The notes beneath the pieces are model-generated. The model did no database searches. It saw only the letters and a list, made by a program, of their open reading frames with translations, and had not been told where the DNA came from. A stretch of 64,000 nt of DNA, from the NCBI RefSeq assembly GCF_000264945.2, contig NZ_CP013070.1:372001-436000 (forward strand), in the 5' to 3' direction. Positions 19,520 through 28,595 of this stretch are shown here, one piece after another (positions within the stretch are counted from its first letter, which is position 1; each line of letters starts with the position of its first letter). The translations under genes were made by a program, and so were the position numbers. The stretch comes from Sphingobium indicum B90A (GTDB lineage: Bacteria > Pseudomonadota > Alphaproteobacteria > Sphingomonadales > Sphingomonadaceae).

Positions 19520-20083
19520 ATGGTTAGACCGCATGAATTGCATATGGTCATTAAATGTAAAAAGACATACGCGGGTTTACATAAAAATCTTTTTGTTGAC
19601 TGGATAAATGCAATGGCTTTTCATGTGAATATTAGTGGAAAAATGAATTTATTAATATATTGCGAAGAATATCTCTTATGTAAATTGCGTGCAATTTTCG
19701 ACTATGCCTATCGGTGCGCATCGTCGCTTTCAACTGCCTGCGATTCGGGCAAGCAATCCGTCTGCGCCGTTGGTCGAATCAGCGGTCTGGGGACTGCTCG
19801 CCTATCTGGCGCCCTTTTTGTGGCAATCCTTCCCGTCGGGACAATCGCGGCACCTCCTGCGAAGTACGAGCAAATTTCGTTTCCCGGCAAGACGATCCTC
19901 GCCTATCGACCGCTCGCCCAGCGCAAGCGCGTTGTCGGCAAATGTCACCCCGAAGGATCCAAGGCGATCGCCTGCGAAGCGCAAGCCGCGATCGCACGCA
20001 AAGAAGCCTTGGTCGCGAAGCAGGCATCCTCGCTTCCTGACGCCGGTCTGGCCCATGAAGATTCAGATGAACTCTTACAATAA
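19520..20083 (+). CDS. hypothetical protein with an atypical AT-rich 5' part
   Basis: The 3' half of this 187-codon frame (from about 19800) has normal high-GC3 codon use and reads like an exported protein: hydrophobic LSGALFVAILPVGTIAA, then PPAKYEQISF and a Lys/Ala-rich tail with two cysteines. The first 60 codons lie in a strikingly AT-rich patch (about 19480-19700) and encode unusual residues (KCKKTYAGLHKNLF). The true start may therefore be internal and the 5' part acquired. No family was recognised. It is alone, downstream of the efflux operon. Confidence 0.45.
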   Translation: MVRPHELHMVIKCKKTYAGLHKNLFVDWINAMAFHVNISGKMNLLIYCEEYLLCKLRAIFDYAYRCASSLSTACDSGKQSVCAVGRISGLGTARLSGALFVAILPVGTIAAPPAKYEQISFPGKTILAYRPLAQRKRVVGKCHPEGSKAIACEAQAAIARKEALVAKQASSLPDAGLAHEDSDELLQ

Positions 20084-20901
20084 GACGCTGCTCGTCTGAG
20101 GTCTCACACGTCAGCCAGGCCGACAATCATTCTGCGAACGGGTCCAGTTTACTCGGTCAATGGAGTACCTTGAATTGCGGCTCGATCATACCTGTTCGTA
20201 GATATTTATGGTCGCAATGACCTGACCTTCGACAACGGCGCCGCGAAAACCTGCCAGTCAGCAAACAACCCGAACCAGCGGCCTTAGGGCGCGAACGATC
20301 AGGTAGGAGGTTCCAAACGAAGGATTTAACCCGCATTTTCGCCAATCGGCCGTTTGCGGGTTAAATCTGCAAAATGATCGCGTGAACGCTGACACGTGGT
20401 AGGCAGCAAGATCAAGCGGCTGGATGATTCCGGCGCCATTCTCATCTATTGGCAGCATATCCGTGGTTTCCTGAGGAGACACTTCGTCCACGGGCGGTTG
20501 CCGGTTCGCGCGCGAAGAAGAGGTGCTGCACGTCACAGCGTGAGTGCGCCAAGGAGAATTTGACTCAGAGTGGCCATCTCGGCATCAGCCCCCTCCATGA
20601 TCCGGCGGCACGCCTCGGCAGTCGTGCCCCGCTGCGCCAGCACAATCTCAACTTCACACAGCTTCCAGGTTCGGCGGCAGGAAGGGCGGCCGTGGCCAGT
20701 AGCGTTCCGGCTTGTGCTTCTTGCTCGGCATTCGTCGTCCCTTCGTGGTCCAGACTATCAAAGTCTCTGGTCCACTCAGCCGGGGGCAGATCAAACCCGA
20801 AGCCTCCGGTTGATCCAGCCGTCAATTTGCTTTTGTTCATCGCAATTTAGGCACTCTTATGCTTACTGTCCGTGCCGCGATCGCGGGAAATAGGGGGGTT
20901 C
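20084..20901. other. intergenic region with an inverted repeat
   Basis: About 820 bases. Apart from the 13-bp inverted repeat at 20323-20367 I see only short frames. The most gene-like is on the minus strand around 20300-20460 (MLPIDENGAGIIQPLDLAAY), but it runs through the palindrome and lacks a ribosome site. Confidence 0.35.
20323..20367. repeat. 13-bp inverted repeat with 19-bp spacer
   Basis: Perfect arms GATTTAACCCGCA (20323-20335) and TGCGGGTTAAATC (20355-20367) flank 19 bases. No U-run follows either arm, so it is not a standard terminator. The gap 20084-20901 around it has no convincing gene. The symmetry suggests a protein-binding or recombination site, or the relic of an insertion element end. 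Confidence 0.6.
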
Positions 20902-21318
20902 ATGATTCGTTACGCATTGCCGCTGCTGCTCGCTGCGGTATCGCCGGAGGCGTTCGCAGCAGATAACGCAAACACGCTCACGCATGGCATGGTTCAGATG
21001 ACTGTCCGCGTAGGCCAAACGACCCAGGCAGAGGTGCTGGAAACGTTCGGAGCGCCGAACATCACGACGATTGATGGCAGTGGCCAAGAAATGTGGGTCT
21101 ATGATCGGCACGCCACGGTGACTGCTGACAGTTCGTCTGGCTTTTCCATCGGTATGCTTCTTGGCGCGGGTGGTGGTGGCGTTGGTGGTGGAGCGGGACT
21201 AGGCTTCGGAAAGTCCAAGTCCAAGTCCACTCAGTCGAGCCGAACAATGACTTTGGTGCTTAAATTTGATGCGCGGAAAGTGGTCTCTGACTTCCGCAGC
21301 CGTAGCAGTTCTTTCTAA
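20902..21318 (+). CDS. small exported protein with a BamE/OmlA-like fold
   Basis: 138 residues. The ATG at 20902 follows GGGGGG and starts a clean signal peptide (MIRYALPLLLAAVSPEAFAA). The next part, MVQMTVRVGQTTQAEVLETF then GAPNITTIDGSGQEMWVYD, has the pattern of SmpA/OmlA (BamE-like) domains: an 'opening G-x-T' turn, GAP and a W-x-Y strand. A glycine-rich stretch (LLGAGGGGVGGGAGLGFG) and a KSKSKSTQSSR linker precede a final strand. It is probably periplasmic or outer-membrane-associated. It is 20 bases upstream of the next exported-protein gene. Confidence 0.7.
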   Translation: MIRYALPLLLAAVSPEAFAADNANTLTHGMVQMTVRVGQTTQAEVLETFGAPNITTIDGSGQEMWVYDRHATVTADSSSGFSIGMLLGAGGGGVGGGAGLGFGKSKSKSTQSSRTMTLVLKFDARKVVSDFRSRSSSF

Positions 21319-21338
21319 ACGGGTGATAGGGGGTTTTC

Positions 21339-21938
21339 TTGAAAACATTTTTTGCCGGCGCCGCACTGGTGTGCTGTTTCGTTGCGCCTGTGGCGCACGC
21401 TAAAAAAGCACCGCAGATAAGCGGCCTTGAACTTCAGCAGATGCAGGCGCGAGATATCGAAGGATCGAAGGAACTCGTGTTCGGTGCCGTCATGTCCGTG
21501 CTTCAGGATGCTGGCTACCGCATTCAGGCGGCCGACAAGGACACCGGCTTGATCACGGGTTTGGGATCGTCGACCGGTAAGATGACCTACAATCTGTGGA
21601 CGGGCTTCGGTAAATCCAAGAAAACTCCGATAGTCTCGGCCTTCATCGAGCAGACCAGTCCCGCAATCACGCGCGTGCGGATCAATTTCGTCATGGGTAA
21701 GGTCAAGAGCACGCTTTATGGCTCTCAGCCGCAAGATGAAGAGCCAATCCTGGACGCCGCGACCTACAAGGACGCCTTCGAAAAGATCAATCAAGCTGTT
21801 TTCCTGCGCGCCAGCATGACAACCTCGGCTCCAGCACCTGCTCAGCCTGCAGCATCACCCGTCCCGCCAGCCGCGCCCGCGGCGAAGCCCACCACGACGT
21901 CAATGGTGGACAAATCGCTGGAGATCAACGCCCGCTGA
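21339..21938 (+). CDS. exported protein, BamC-like repeat, Pro/Ala-rich tail
   Basis: 199 residues. The start is a TTG with GATAGGGGG upstream, giving a signal peptide ending PVAHA. The core reads KELVFGAVMSVLQDAGYRIQ then AADKDTGLITGLGSS, the pattern of small envelope proteins where a helix is followed by an 'I..AD...G.I.' strand, as in BamC-like or DUF4810-like domains. The last 60 residues are Pro/Ala/Thr-rich. It forms a pair with the gene upstream; both are likely envelope proteins of unknown task. Confidence 0.7.
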   Translation: MKTFFAGAALVCCFVAPVAHAKKAPQISGLELQQMQARDIEGSKELVFGAVMSVLQDAGYRIQAADKDTGLITGLGSSTGKMTYNLWTGFGKSKKTPIVSAFIEQTSPAITRVRINFVMGKVKSTLYGSQPQDEEPILDAATYKDAFEKINQAVFLRASMTTSAPAPAQPAASPVPPAAPAAKPTTTSMVDKSLEINAR

Positions 21939-21949
21939 CATGTCGGGGC

Positions 21950-22123
21950 ATGCAATCTCTCGTCAATGCTGGTCCATTCACGCTTGAGCCGATCGGGCGA
22001 GACAGCGACAAATATCAACGCAAGCTACGTGTGCTAGTGAGGAATGGCCGGTCGCTTGGTGACGTACTCGTGAGCGAGGGGCTCGCGCGGACTTGGACCG
22101 GCCGACGGGAGCCCTGGTGCTGA
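21950..22123 (+). pseudogene. C-terminal fragment of a thermonuclease-family gene
   Basis: The frame encodes 57 residues, of which LVNAGPFTLEPIGRDSDKYQ then RKLRVLVRNGRSLGDVLVSE and GLARTWTGRREPWC match the C-terminus of the full thermonuclease encoded at 60194-60679 at about 42 of 54 positions. The catalytic N-terminal two thirds are absent, and the sequence upstream is the end of another gene. This is a truncated paralogue and cannot be an active nuclease. Confidence 0.8.
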
Positions 22124-22266
22124 TGCGCCCGCGTTATCGATGGAAGGACCGGCAGGAGGACTTTCTGAGCCGCCGTAGTCCCTGGCCGCTTCGTATCGAA
22201 GCAATCATTCTCGCTGCCGCAATTCTTGCGGCTGTCGGTAGCGCGATTAAATCATTGTTTGATTAG
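22123..22266 (+). CDS. 47-residue membrane protein
   Basis: The ATG overlaps the stop of the thermonuclease fragment (TGATG). The product has a basic, aromatic N-terminus (MRPRYRWKDRQEDFLSRRSP) and one hydrophobic helix (IEAIILAAAILAAVGSAI), giving a predicted single-pass small membrane protein. No family was recognised. The coupling suggests it once followed an intact nuclease gene. Confidence 0.5.
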   Translation: MRPRYRWKDRQEDFLSRRSPWPLRIEAIILAAAILAAVGSAIKSLFD

Positions 22267-22494
22267 GTGACCCACTGGGAGGGGCAGCTTTTCACACGTA
22301 CCTTTCGGTAACCGGAAGGACCGCAATCGGCCAGTCGAGTTGATTAGCGGCCGGACAACCCTGCGCCCTACTTCGGTCGTTCAGCCGGTCGACGTTCGAT
22401 CCCGAAAGCGGACATTGGTCTGGGCTGTATTCCGGTCCTCTTGGGCGCTAGATGTGCGGGCGGGTTCTTTCCGCAGTGTCTGGCCACGCGAGGC

Positions 22495-23607
22495 TCATTT
22501 TTCGCCCTCGTCGTCATCCGTGTCGTCATGAACGCCAGGGGCGTCATTCAAGCGGCGAAGTTCTGCGTTCAGCTGCTCCAGCCTAGCCCGAAGCGAGTTT
22601 CGATCCATGGTCTTCCGATCGAACTCGGTACCCGGCGTTCCAGAAAGCGCCTGTACGACACGCTCGCGCTCATCCTCGAGATCAGAGATCCTGTCGCGCA
22701 GAGCCGCCGCCTCGTCGGCGTTGCGCTGGCGGCGACGCGCGCGCTCGTCGTCTCGAAGGCTTTGCGCGACAACCTCGACCGTTTTCTTGATCTCCGGATG
22801 TCGATCACCAGCAACGCGCAGGAAGTTCATGAACTCATAGATGTGGAAATCCTGCCCCGAGCCAGCGCTGAACTCCTCGACCAGTTCAGGTCGCGGACCG
22901 AGCTTGCGGCCGCGATGAAGCCACCACCAATCCTCCTTCACGTCATCGGATATGAAGATGACGGGCCGCCCCTCTGCCTTTGCCTTGTCGATCATGTCAC
23001 GCCAGATGATCAGGTCGCCAAATTTGTCGCCATCGCCGTCCTTCTTGGCGTCCTTGTACCCTGGCGGGACTTTTCTGGCGTAGCGGTCCTCGCCCTCCTT
23101 CTTGAGGGAGGCCAGTCGCTCCGGCGGCCAGCGTTCGCCGACACGGCCCTCAAGCAATTCCGTCAGCTTTGTGATCGCGGCCGCGATCTCCATCTTGGGG
23201 TGGTCGCCGCGCGCATTGTTCATTCGCGCACGGAACCCGGTCAGGAAGGTGTCGATCGCCGCCAGTTCAGCGGCACCATCGATGACCGGGTGCGCGCGCA
23301 TCTGTCGCAATCTCTCGCGCGCTTGATTCAATGCGCTGTCATAGTCGGCGATCAGCTTTTCATAAGCATCCTCCGCGCCAATCTCGACATCCAGCCGATT
23401 GCGATGAAACTCGAGACCCACCTGGTGCGGAATCCACAGCGACTCGCGCAAGGTTTCGAACACCCGCAAGAGTTCGTCACGCACCGGCGCGGGATGCCGG
23501 ATGCAATGCAAGAGGACATTCGCGTCAGGAACGAACAGCGCGTGGTCCCATAGGGTGGCGAGCGCGCTGGCGTCCTTCGGATACCATCCCTTGAAGCGAT
23601 CCCTCAT
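22495..23607 (-). CDS. PIN-like (PIN_8/DUF4935) nuclease-domain protein
   Basis: 370 residues. The N-terminus reads WDHALFVPDANVLLHCIRHP with the first PIN acidic residue at Asp28. Later GDGDKFGDLIIWRDMIDKA and VIFISDDVKEDWWW supply the other acidic positions, as in the PIN_8 group of predicted RNA or DNA nucleases. The C-terminal 100 residues are a long charged coiled coil (RARRRQRNADEAAALRDRIS) with an acidic end. The ATG overlaps the stop of the upstream gene (ATGA), so it is the last member of the restriction operon. An effector or toxin role is inferred. Confidence 0.85.
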   Translation of the reverse strand: MRDRFKGWYPKDASALATLWDHALFVPDANVLLHCIRHPAPVRDELLRVFETLRESLWIPHQVGLEFHRNRLDVEIGAEDAYEKLIADYDSALNQARERLRQMRAHPVIDGAAELAAIDTFLTGFRARMNNARGDHPKMEIAAAITKLTELLEGRVGERWPPERLASLKKEGEDRYARKVPPGYKDAKKDGDGDKFGDLIIWRDMIDKAKAEGRPVIFISDDVKEDWWWLHRGRKLGPRPELVEEFSAGSGQDFHIYEFMNFLRVAGDRHPEIKKTVEVVAQSLRDDERARRRQRNADEAAALRDRISDLEDERERVVQALSGTPGTEFDRKTMDRNSLRARLEQLNAELRRLNDAPGVHDDTDDDEGEK

Positions 23608-24137
23608 TCGTCGTCCAGCCATTCCATCCGCGCGATGCCAAGCCGCCGCGCTGCTTCCTTCACCAACTCGCGCCGCTTGGGATCCTCCGTCTGGCCGCTT
23701 TCCACAAGGACGACACCGAAGGGAGACGCATTGCGCGAGGCGCCGCGTTCGAAGACGGCGAGCAGGATCGACTTCCATTCCCGGCTGCGTCCCCAGCACA
23801 GGACGCGACCATCCTCCAACCTGAGCCCGTGTGGCTTGATGAAGCGCTCCGGTGCGTCACCGACCGCCTCAATTCCAAGCGTGGCGAGCACGACATCCTC
23901 GCTGCCGAGCAGACGCTCGCGAACATAGGGTTTGACCAGCGTGTCCTTGATGTAGACCCGCACGGCGCGAGCATCCATCAGGTGCGCCAGCTGCCCACCG
24001 ATCGAAGGATCCCTCGTCCAGCGCTCATAGAATGGCGCGCGCTCGGCATAGGGCAGCGACATCCAGCCCCGCTCGTCGCACTCGGCCCAGAGCTTGGCCT
24101 GTATCGCGTCGCGGATTTGTAGCGGCAGCTTGCTCAT
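23604..24137 (-). CDS. unrecognised 177-residue protein of the restriction operon
   Basis: The protein is soluble and mixed alpha/beta by eye, and I recognise no domain. Notable segments are MSKLPLQIRDAIQAKLWAEC, YIKDTLVKPYVRERLLGSED, GRVLCWGRSREWKSILLAVF and the acidic end MEWLDDE. Both ends overlap neighbours by four bases (ATGA type), between the Mrr-helicase and PIN genes, so its production is tied to theirs. It may be an adaptor, an inhibitor or a specificity factor; nothing in the sequence decides this. Confidence 0.8.
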   Translation of the reverse strand: MSKLPLQIRDAIQAKLWAECDERGWMSLPYAERAPFYERWTRDPSIGGQLAHLMDARAVRVYIKDTLVKPYVRERLLGSEDVVLATLGIEAVGDAPERFIKPHGLRLEDGRVLCWGRSREWKSILLAVFERGASRNASPFGVVLVESGQTEDPKRRELVKEAARRLGIARMEWLDDE

Positions 24138-25807
24138 TGGACCGCCCCGCTTGGCGGCACTGGCGGAAAGTCGAAGGCGGGCAGCTCAAGGGTCGGATCT
24201 CCCTCGCGCGTGAACAGATCCGCCTGATCCTTCATCCAGTCCAGCATGAAACTACCCGCGCTCTCGTCACGGAACTGGATCACTCCAGGCATCCGAAGGC
24301 GCTCGACATCACCACGCACTGCCTTCTCCAGCTCGACCACCTCTGCGAGCCGCCGGAGGTCGCTGACGAAGTCGATCACCACCACCTTGTCCTTGTTCGG
24401 GCTGATGCGCAGCCCACGCCCGAGTTGTTGGACGAAAATGCGCCGGCTGTGGGTAACCCGCATGAACACGATCATATCAACATCCGGCACATCGACGCCC
24501 TCGTTGAACAGGTCGCGCGTGGTGATGACATCAATCGAGCCCTTGCGGAACGCGGTCATCAGGCGGTCCCGCTCACGGCCCGACATTTCACCGGTGATGG
24601 CCTCCGCCTTGAAGCCGAACAGGCGTAGCGTGCCGGCGAAGCTGTGAGCGTGCGTGACGGATGAGCAGAAGACGATCGCGCTCCTCCGGCGCTCCGTGTC
24701 GAATGTGGCGCGTATCGATCGCGCGGCCTCCTCGTCCCGCGTCGGCAGCAAGAGCAACTTGTTGAGCTGGTTGAGCGAGTAGCTGTTGCGTGAGCTGTTG
24801 CGCACGAACTCCCAGTCAATGTTATCTGCGAGCAGCCGATAGTCCGCCTCACATAGGAAGCCACGCTTCAAACCCTCCGCGATTCCGATCCGAATCACAG
24901 CGGGGCCCAGCAGATGATCGATATCATAGCCATCGCCACGCCATGGCGTCGCGGTGACCCCGCCAATCATCGCGTCCGCCAATCGGTCAGTCACCCGCGC
25001 GAAGCTTTCCGAGCCGACATGATGCGCCTCGTCGATCAGCAAAAGCCCGAAATCAGGCAGATCGTCTAGGCGCGAAACCGCGCTTTGAACCGTCGCGAAG
25101 GTGATCCCGTCCCAGTCGCTGGGCTGCTCGCCTCCCATCAGGCGATGCGTCCCGACCCAAGTGGGAAGCTGATCCCAGAACGCGCGTTGGAGCTGATCCA
25201 CAAGCTCTCGGGTGCCGGCGAGGACCAGCGCGCGCCCATGGGGTATCGCTTCATCCCTGAACATCTGGGCCACGCTCTCGGCGAGCACCACAGTCTTGCC
25301 AAGACCAGTCGCCAGCACGGCCTGCGCTCGCCCGGTCTCCCGCAGCGCGCCGACGAACTGCTCAACCGCCTCGTCCTGATAATCGCGCAGGTCCCGGCGT
25401 CGCGGCGGATATTCTGGGCTGCGGCGCGCCATCTCCAACAAGGTGGCCGGCTCGAGGATGCCGATCTCCAACCCAAGCGCTGCCCAGCGGCGCGTCGCCG
25501 TCTGCATCGCGGGGCCAGCGCGACGACTGGTCGCGACATAGATCCGCTCCGCGCCGTAATAGCGCGCTGCGTCGCCGACCTCATCGACGGCGGAGGGAGA
25601 GGGATATCCATTGGTTGTGAACTTGCACTGGATGACCCAGAGTTGGCCGGCCTTCACGCCCAGCACATCGGCGCCCTTATCCCCCGCGCCGCCCACGATG
25701 CGCACATCGTCGAAGCCGTTGCAGATCAACAGGCGGGCCACGTCACGCTCGAACGCGCGCCACGGGCCAAGCAACAAGCGCCGCGCGTCGAGGAAGGGCT
25801 CGCTCAT
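24134..25807 (-). CDS. Mrr-type nuclease domain fused to SF2 helicase
   Basis: 557 residues. Residues about 15-125 form an Mrr-like restriction endonuclease domain (GGAGDKGADVLGVKAG then QLWVIQCKF, with Asp47 and Gln60-x-Lys62 as candidate active-site residues). From residue 138 an SF2 helicase follows, with a Q-type motif RDYQDEAVE, Walker A ATGLGKT (Lys171), LLLIDEAH (259-262), TATPWRGDG and the arginine finger motif QQLGRGLR. It would couple ATP-driven DNA translocation to cleavage. The ATG at 25807 overlaps the stop of the GHKL gene; a longer frame upstream is only that gene's shadow. Confidence 0.92.
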   Translation of the reverse strand: MSEPFLDARRLLLGPWRAFERDVARLLICNGFDDVRIVGGAGDKGADVLGVKAGQLWVIQCKFTTNGYPSPSAVDEVGDAARYYGAERIYVATSRRAGPAMQTATRRWAALGLEIGILEPATLLEMARRSPEYPPRRRDLRDYQDEAVEQFVGALRETGRAQAVLATGLGKTVVLAESVAQMFRDEAIPHGRALVLAGTRELVDQLQRAFWDQLPTWVGTHRLMGGEQPSDWDGITFATVQSAVSRLDDLPDFGLLLIDEAHHVGSESFARVTDRLADAMIGGVTATPWRGDGYDIDHLLGPAVIRIGIAEGLKRGFLCEADYRLLADNIDWEFVRNSSRNSYSLNQLNKLLLLPTRDEEAARSIRATFDTERRRSAIVFCSSVTHAHSFAGTLRLFGFKAEAITGEMSGRERDRLMTAFRKGSIDVITTRDLFNEGVDVPDVDMIVFMRVTHSRRIFVQQLGRGLRISPNKDKVVVIDFVSDLRRLAEVVELEKAVRGDVERLRMPGVIQFRDESAGSFMLDWMKDQADLFTREGDPTLELPAFDFPPVPPSGAVQ

Positions 25808-28134
25808 CAGACCGCGACGTCGGGACGCAGAAGGCGCAGGGAGCAGGTCGCCCTGATAATCGCGTCCCGGGAGGCGCGTTCTATCTCGGCCGGGGTCTGC
25901 TCGGACAGCCAGATCACATCGCCGAGATAGGCATCGTAGCGCGCGACCGTCGCCTGCCGAGCCTCGGCGGTGATCTCGGGATCGCCAAAGTCGATCGCCT
26001 GATGCGGCTCGTCCCAATAGCGTCCGTCGAGAAACAGCTCGGGGCGGCGATTAAAGAGGCCTCGCACCGTGGCGCCATCGGCGTAGTCCCAGGAGCGCCC
26101 GTCCTCGATCAGAGCGCGAGGGTCGGGAACGCCGCGACCGGCCATCCTGCGCGCCATCGCCGCCCGGTCGCGCTCGACCAATTCGTCATGGATGGGGACA
26201 GCGTCGGCCGATGGAATGAGCGCGCTCACCGCGCGGCACAGGTCGGCGATGGCGTTGGTGGCGAGGCCGATGATCTCCTGTGCGTCCAGCCGCGTGTCCA
26301 CGCTGTAGACCGAGCGGAAGTCCGCCAGCACGGCGCCCGTCGTCGCCTCCATGCTCTGCCCGCGGAGGAACTCGATCGTTCGATGCGTGAGCTCCACGAG
26401 CATCGCGTCGAGCGGGGTCATCGTGGTCGAGCGGAATATCTCGTGGGTAGCGTCGAACAGATAGGCGTAGGTCCGTGTCGACACATCCTCCAGCCGCACG
26501 ATCCAAGGCTGACCCGGTGGGAGGTCAGGATCTCCCGGCTCCACCGCGAACGCTTGAATGTCATATTCGACACGGAAGGTAGGATGGACATAGCGGCGCG
26601 ACAACTCGTGGACGGGGCGACGCGCGGGCGGCGGGGGCGCGGGCGAGGGTGCTGCCTCCTCGCGCGGATTTTCGTCAGTTGGCGGATCTGGCGGCGAGGC
26701 GTCGCCGAGGAACCCGTCCGGCACTGGCGGGGGCGGCGCGTTGGGACCATCGCCCAGAATGCGGCGATCCTGTTCCTCGATCAGCTGCCACCAGCGCTCG
26801 TCGGACAGAAATTCGACCTCGTCCTTGGCGAACTCGGCGGCCATCTGCTGCGCCCGGTCATTATCCTGCACGACGAGGACGCGGGACCACAGGCCGTTCT
26901 TGCCCTGCGGGCTGCTGCGGCGGAACGCCTGAAACAGCTTGTAGAGCGGACTGTGATTGTCGGTGTGGCCCAGCTGCCGCGCGGCGTTCGGGCGGAGCGG
27001 CCCATCCCCGCGAACGACCCGGACCATCTCGGCCCATGCCGGATCATCGCGCTCGAAGCGGTTCTTGGTGTAGCTCACCTGGCAATGGTCGAGGTGGATC
27101 TCCCCGATGAAGCGACCACGGCTTCGCGGATCGTCGATGGGATATTCCACCTCAACGCTGTCGCCGTCAGACCAGTTGAATAGATCCTTGTTGCCAATCT
27201 CGATCTTGCGGCCATTGCGGATGAGGTCGAGACCGAACTCGCTCTTATCGAGATAGCGTTGCAAGCCCACCCAGCCGCGAAGCCGTCGCGGCGTCTCCAC
27301 CACCGCGCAGCTGTCACCGCCGGTCGGGCAGCTCTCCTCGTCGCTGGCGAGGGTTCGCATGCAGTGGTTGCAGAATCGGCGTGGCGCGAGCGGCACGTCG
27401 AAGCTCTCGACCGCGTTGACGATCGTGCCGTCGGTCAATTCCACCGAGCGCTCCGCGCTCCACACGCATGGCCTGAGCGGGTTGATCCGGGAATTCGAGA
27501 CCTCGAGGCGGATGGTCCCGACCTCGGATGTGCTCAATAGCGAGGAATAGGCGCGCGCGAGGTGCTTGCGGATCGTCGAGCGATTATTCGCCTTCGCGAG
27601 ATAGGCGCGCTGCTCGGGCTTGAGCCGCGTGATCGTGATGTCGGTGCCGTGACGAGCTGGGTCCGTCTTTGGTCTGGTCTGTCGCGGGACGCGGTAGTTG
27701 CCAGTCGAGCGCAACTCATTGAGATCGATCCGAACTCCGACCCATTCGGGGTCCCCGGCGCGCGTGGTCCAGACCTCGGTCACCATGCCCATGCGAGCGG
27801 TTGCGATGTTGAAGCCCATGCCGAAAAGGCCGAGCTTCGACAGCGCGTCATTGCCCGACCAGCCCGCCCTCAGCGCGTTCTCGAGCGTGTCGATCGACAT
27901 GCCGGGACCATTGTCGGTGACCTGGATCCGGGAGCTCTCGCTGTTGGTCGTGGGAATGGCGACGCTGACCTGCGGCCGGTCGATTGGCTGGTCGGCGCGC
28001 GCCGCGTCGATGAAGCCATCGATGGAATTGTCGATCAATTCGGCGAGACAACGCCACACCTCGAGATTGATCTCGCCAAGCATCTGAAGGACGCGCGGCG
28101 CGGGCGTGAGGTCGAGTTCCTGATCCTGTGACAT
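25807..28134 (-). CDS. MORC/MutL-like GHKL ATPase
   Basis: 775 residues. The N-terminal GHKL ATPase fold is clear: CLAELIDNSIDGFIDAA (Glu32, Asn36), VTDNGPGMS (74-80), LGLFGMGFNIATARMG and GTDITITRL. A cysteine-rich insertion (FCNHCMRTLASDEESC) may bind zinc. A Pro-rich linker near residues 455-490 leads to a C-terminal domain of unknown type. GHKL ATPases of this kind in restriction operons were described as relatives of eukaryotic MORC proteins (Iyer, Abhiman and Aravind). They probably act as ATP-dependent DNA clamps. The gene starts 17 bases after vsr. Confidence 0.9.
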   Translation of the reverse strand: MSQDQELDLTPAPRVLQMLGEINLEVWRCLAELIDNSIDGFIDAARADQPIDRPQVSVAIPTTNSESSRIQVTDNGPGMSIDTLENALRAGWSGNDALSKLGLFGMGFNIATARMGMVTEVWTTRAGDPEWVGVRIDLNELRSTGNYRVPRQTRPKTDPARHGTDITITRLKPEQRAYLAKANNRSTIRKHLARAYSSLLSTSEVGTIRLEVSNSRINPLRPCVWSAERSVELTDGTIVNAVESFDVPLAPRRFCNHCMRTLASDEESCPTGGDSCAVVETPRRLRGWVGLQRYLDKSEFGLDLIRNGRKIEIGNKDLFNWSDGDSVEVEYPIDDPRSRGRFIGEIHLDHCQVSYTKNRFERDDPAWAEMVRVVRGDGPLRPNAARQLGHTDNHSPLYKLFQAFRRSSPQGKNGLWSRVLVVQDNDRAQQMAAEFAKDEVEFLSDERWWQLIEEQDRRILGDGPNAPPPPVPDGFLGDASPPDPPTDENPREEAAPSPAPPPPARRPVHELSRRYVHPTFRVEYDIQAFAVEPGDPDLPPGQPWIVRLEDVSTRTYAYLFDATHEIFRSTTMTPLDAMLVELTHRTIEFLRGQSMEATTGAVLADFRSVYSVDTRLDAQEIIGLATNAIADLCRAVSALIPSADAVPIHDELVERDRAAMARRMAGRGVPDPRALIEDGRSWDYADGATVRGLFNRRPELFLDGRYWDEPHQAIDFGDPEITAEARQATVARYDAYLGDVIWLSEQTPAEIERASRDAIIRATCSLRLLRPDVAV

Positions 28135-28151
28135 CCAATCTCCGCCGCGGG

Positions 28152-28595
28152 CTACCCAGTTTTTCCTGGCCGCCGCAGCGCGGCCTGGATTTCCGTGATG
28201 ATCATGTCGAGAGGCTCAGCGCCGAGTTGGCATTCCCAAATCTCGAACACTCGCCATCCCCCCGCCTCAAGCTTAGCCTTAACCGCCTCGTCGCGCGACC
28301 TATTTCCCCGCAACTTTGGTTCCCAGAACTCCTGCCTCGACTTCGGCATGCGCGCCAGCTTGCACGCCGGATCTGGATGCTGATGCCAAAAGCACCCGTG
28401 CACGAATATCGCGACCTTGCGCTTGCGGAACACGATGTCCGGTCTGCCGGGCAGGTCCTTGGCCTGGAGGCGGTAGCGCAGGCCAGCCGCGTGTAGCGCG
28501 CGTCGCACCCGCAACTCAGGCTTGGTGTCGCGTCCCCGGATGAGACGCATGCGCGCGCTGCGCTCCGGGTCGATTTCGTCAGTCGTCCGCGCCAC
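28152..28595 (-). CDS. vsr: Vsr-type DNA mismatch endonuclease
   Basis: 147 residues, the normal Vsr length. It aligns by eye with E. coli Vsr: RMRLIRGRDTKPELRVRRAL, LPGRPDIVFRKRKVAIFVHG, CFWHQHPDPACKLARMPKSR then EFWEPKLRGNRSRD. Glu27, Asp53, His66 and His71 correspond to catalytic and metal-binding positions, and the zinc cysteines are present. Vsr nicks T:G mismatches left by deamination of 5-methylcytosine, which suits the neighbouring C5 methylase. The GTG at 28595 lies inside the end of the endonuclease gene (17-base overlap). Confidence 0.92.
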   Translation of the reverse strand: MARTTDEIDPERSARMRLIRGRDTKPELRVRRALHAAGLRYRLQAKDLPGRPDIVFRKRKVAIFVHGCFWHQHPDPACKLARMPKSRQEFWEPKLRGNRSRDEAVKAKLEAGGWRVFEIWECQLGAEPLDMIITEIQAALRRPGKTG

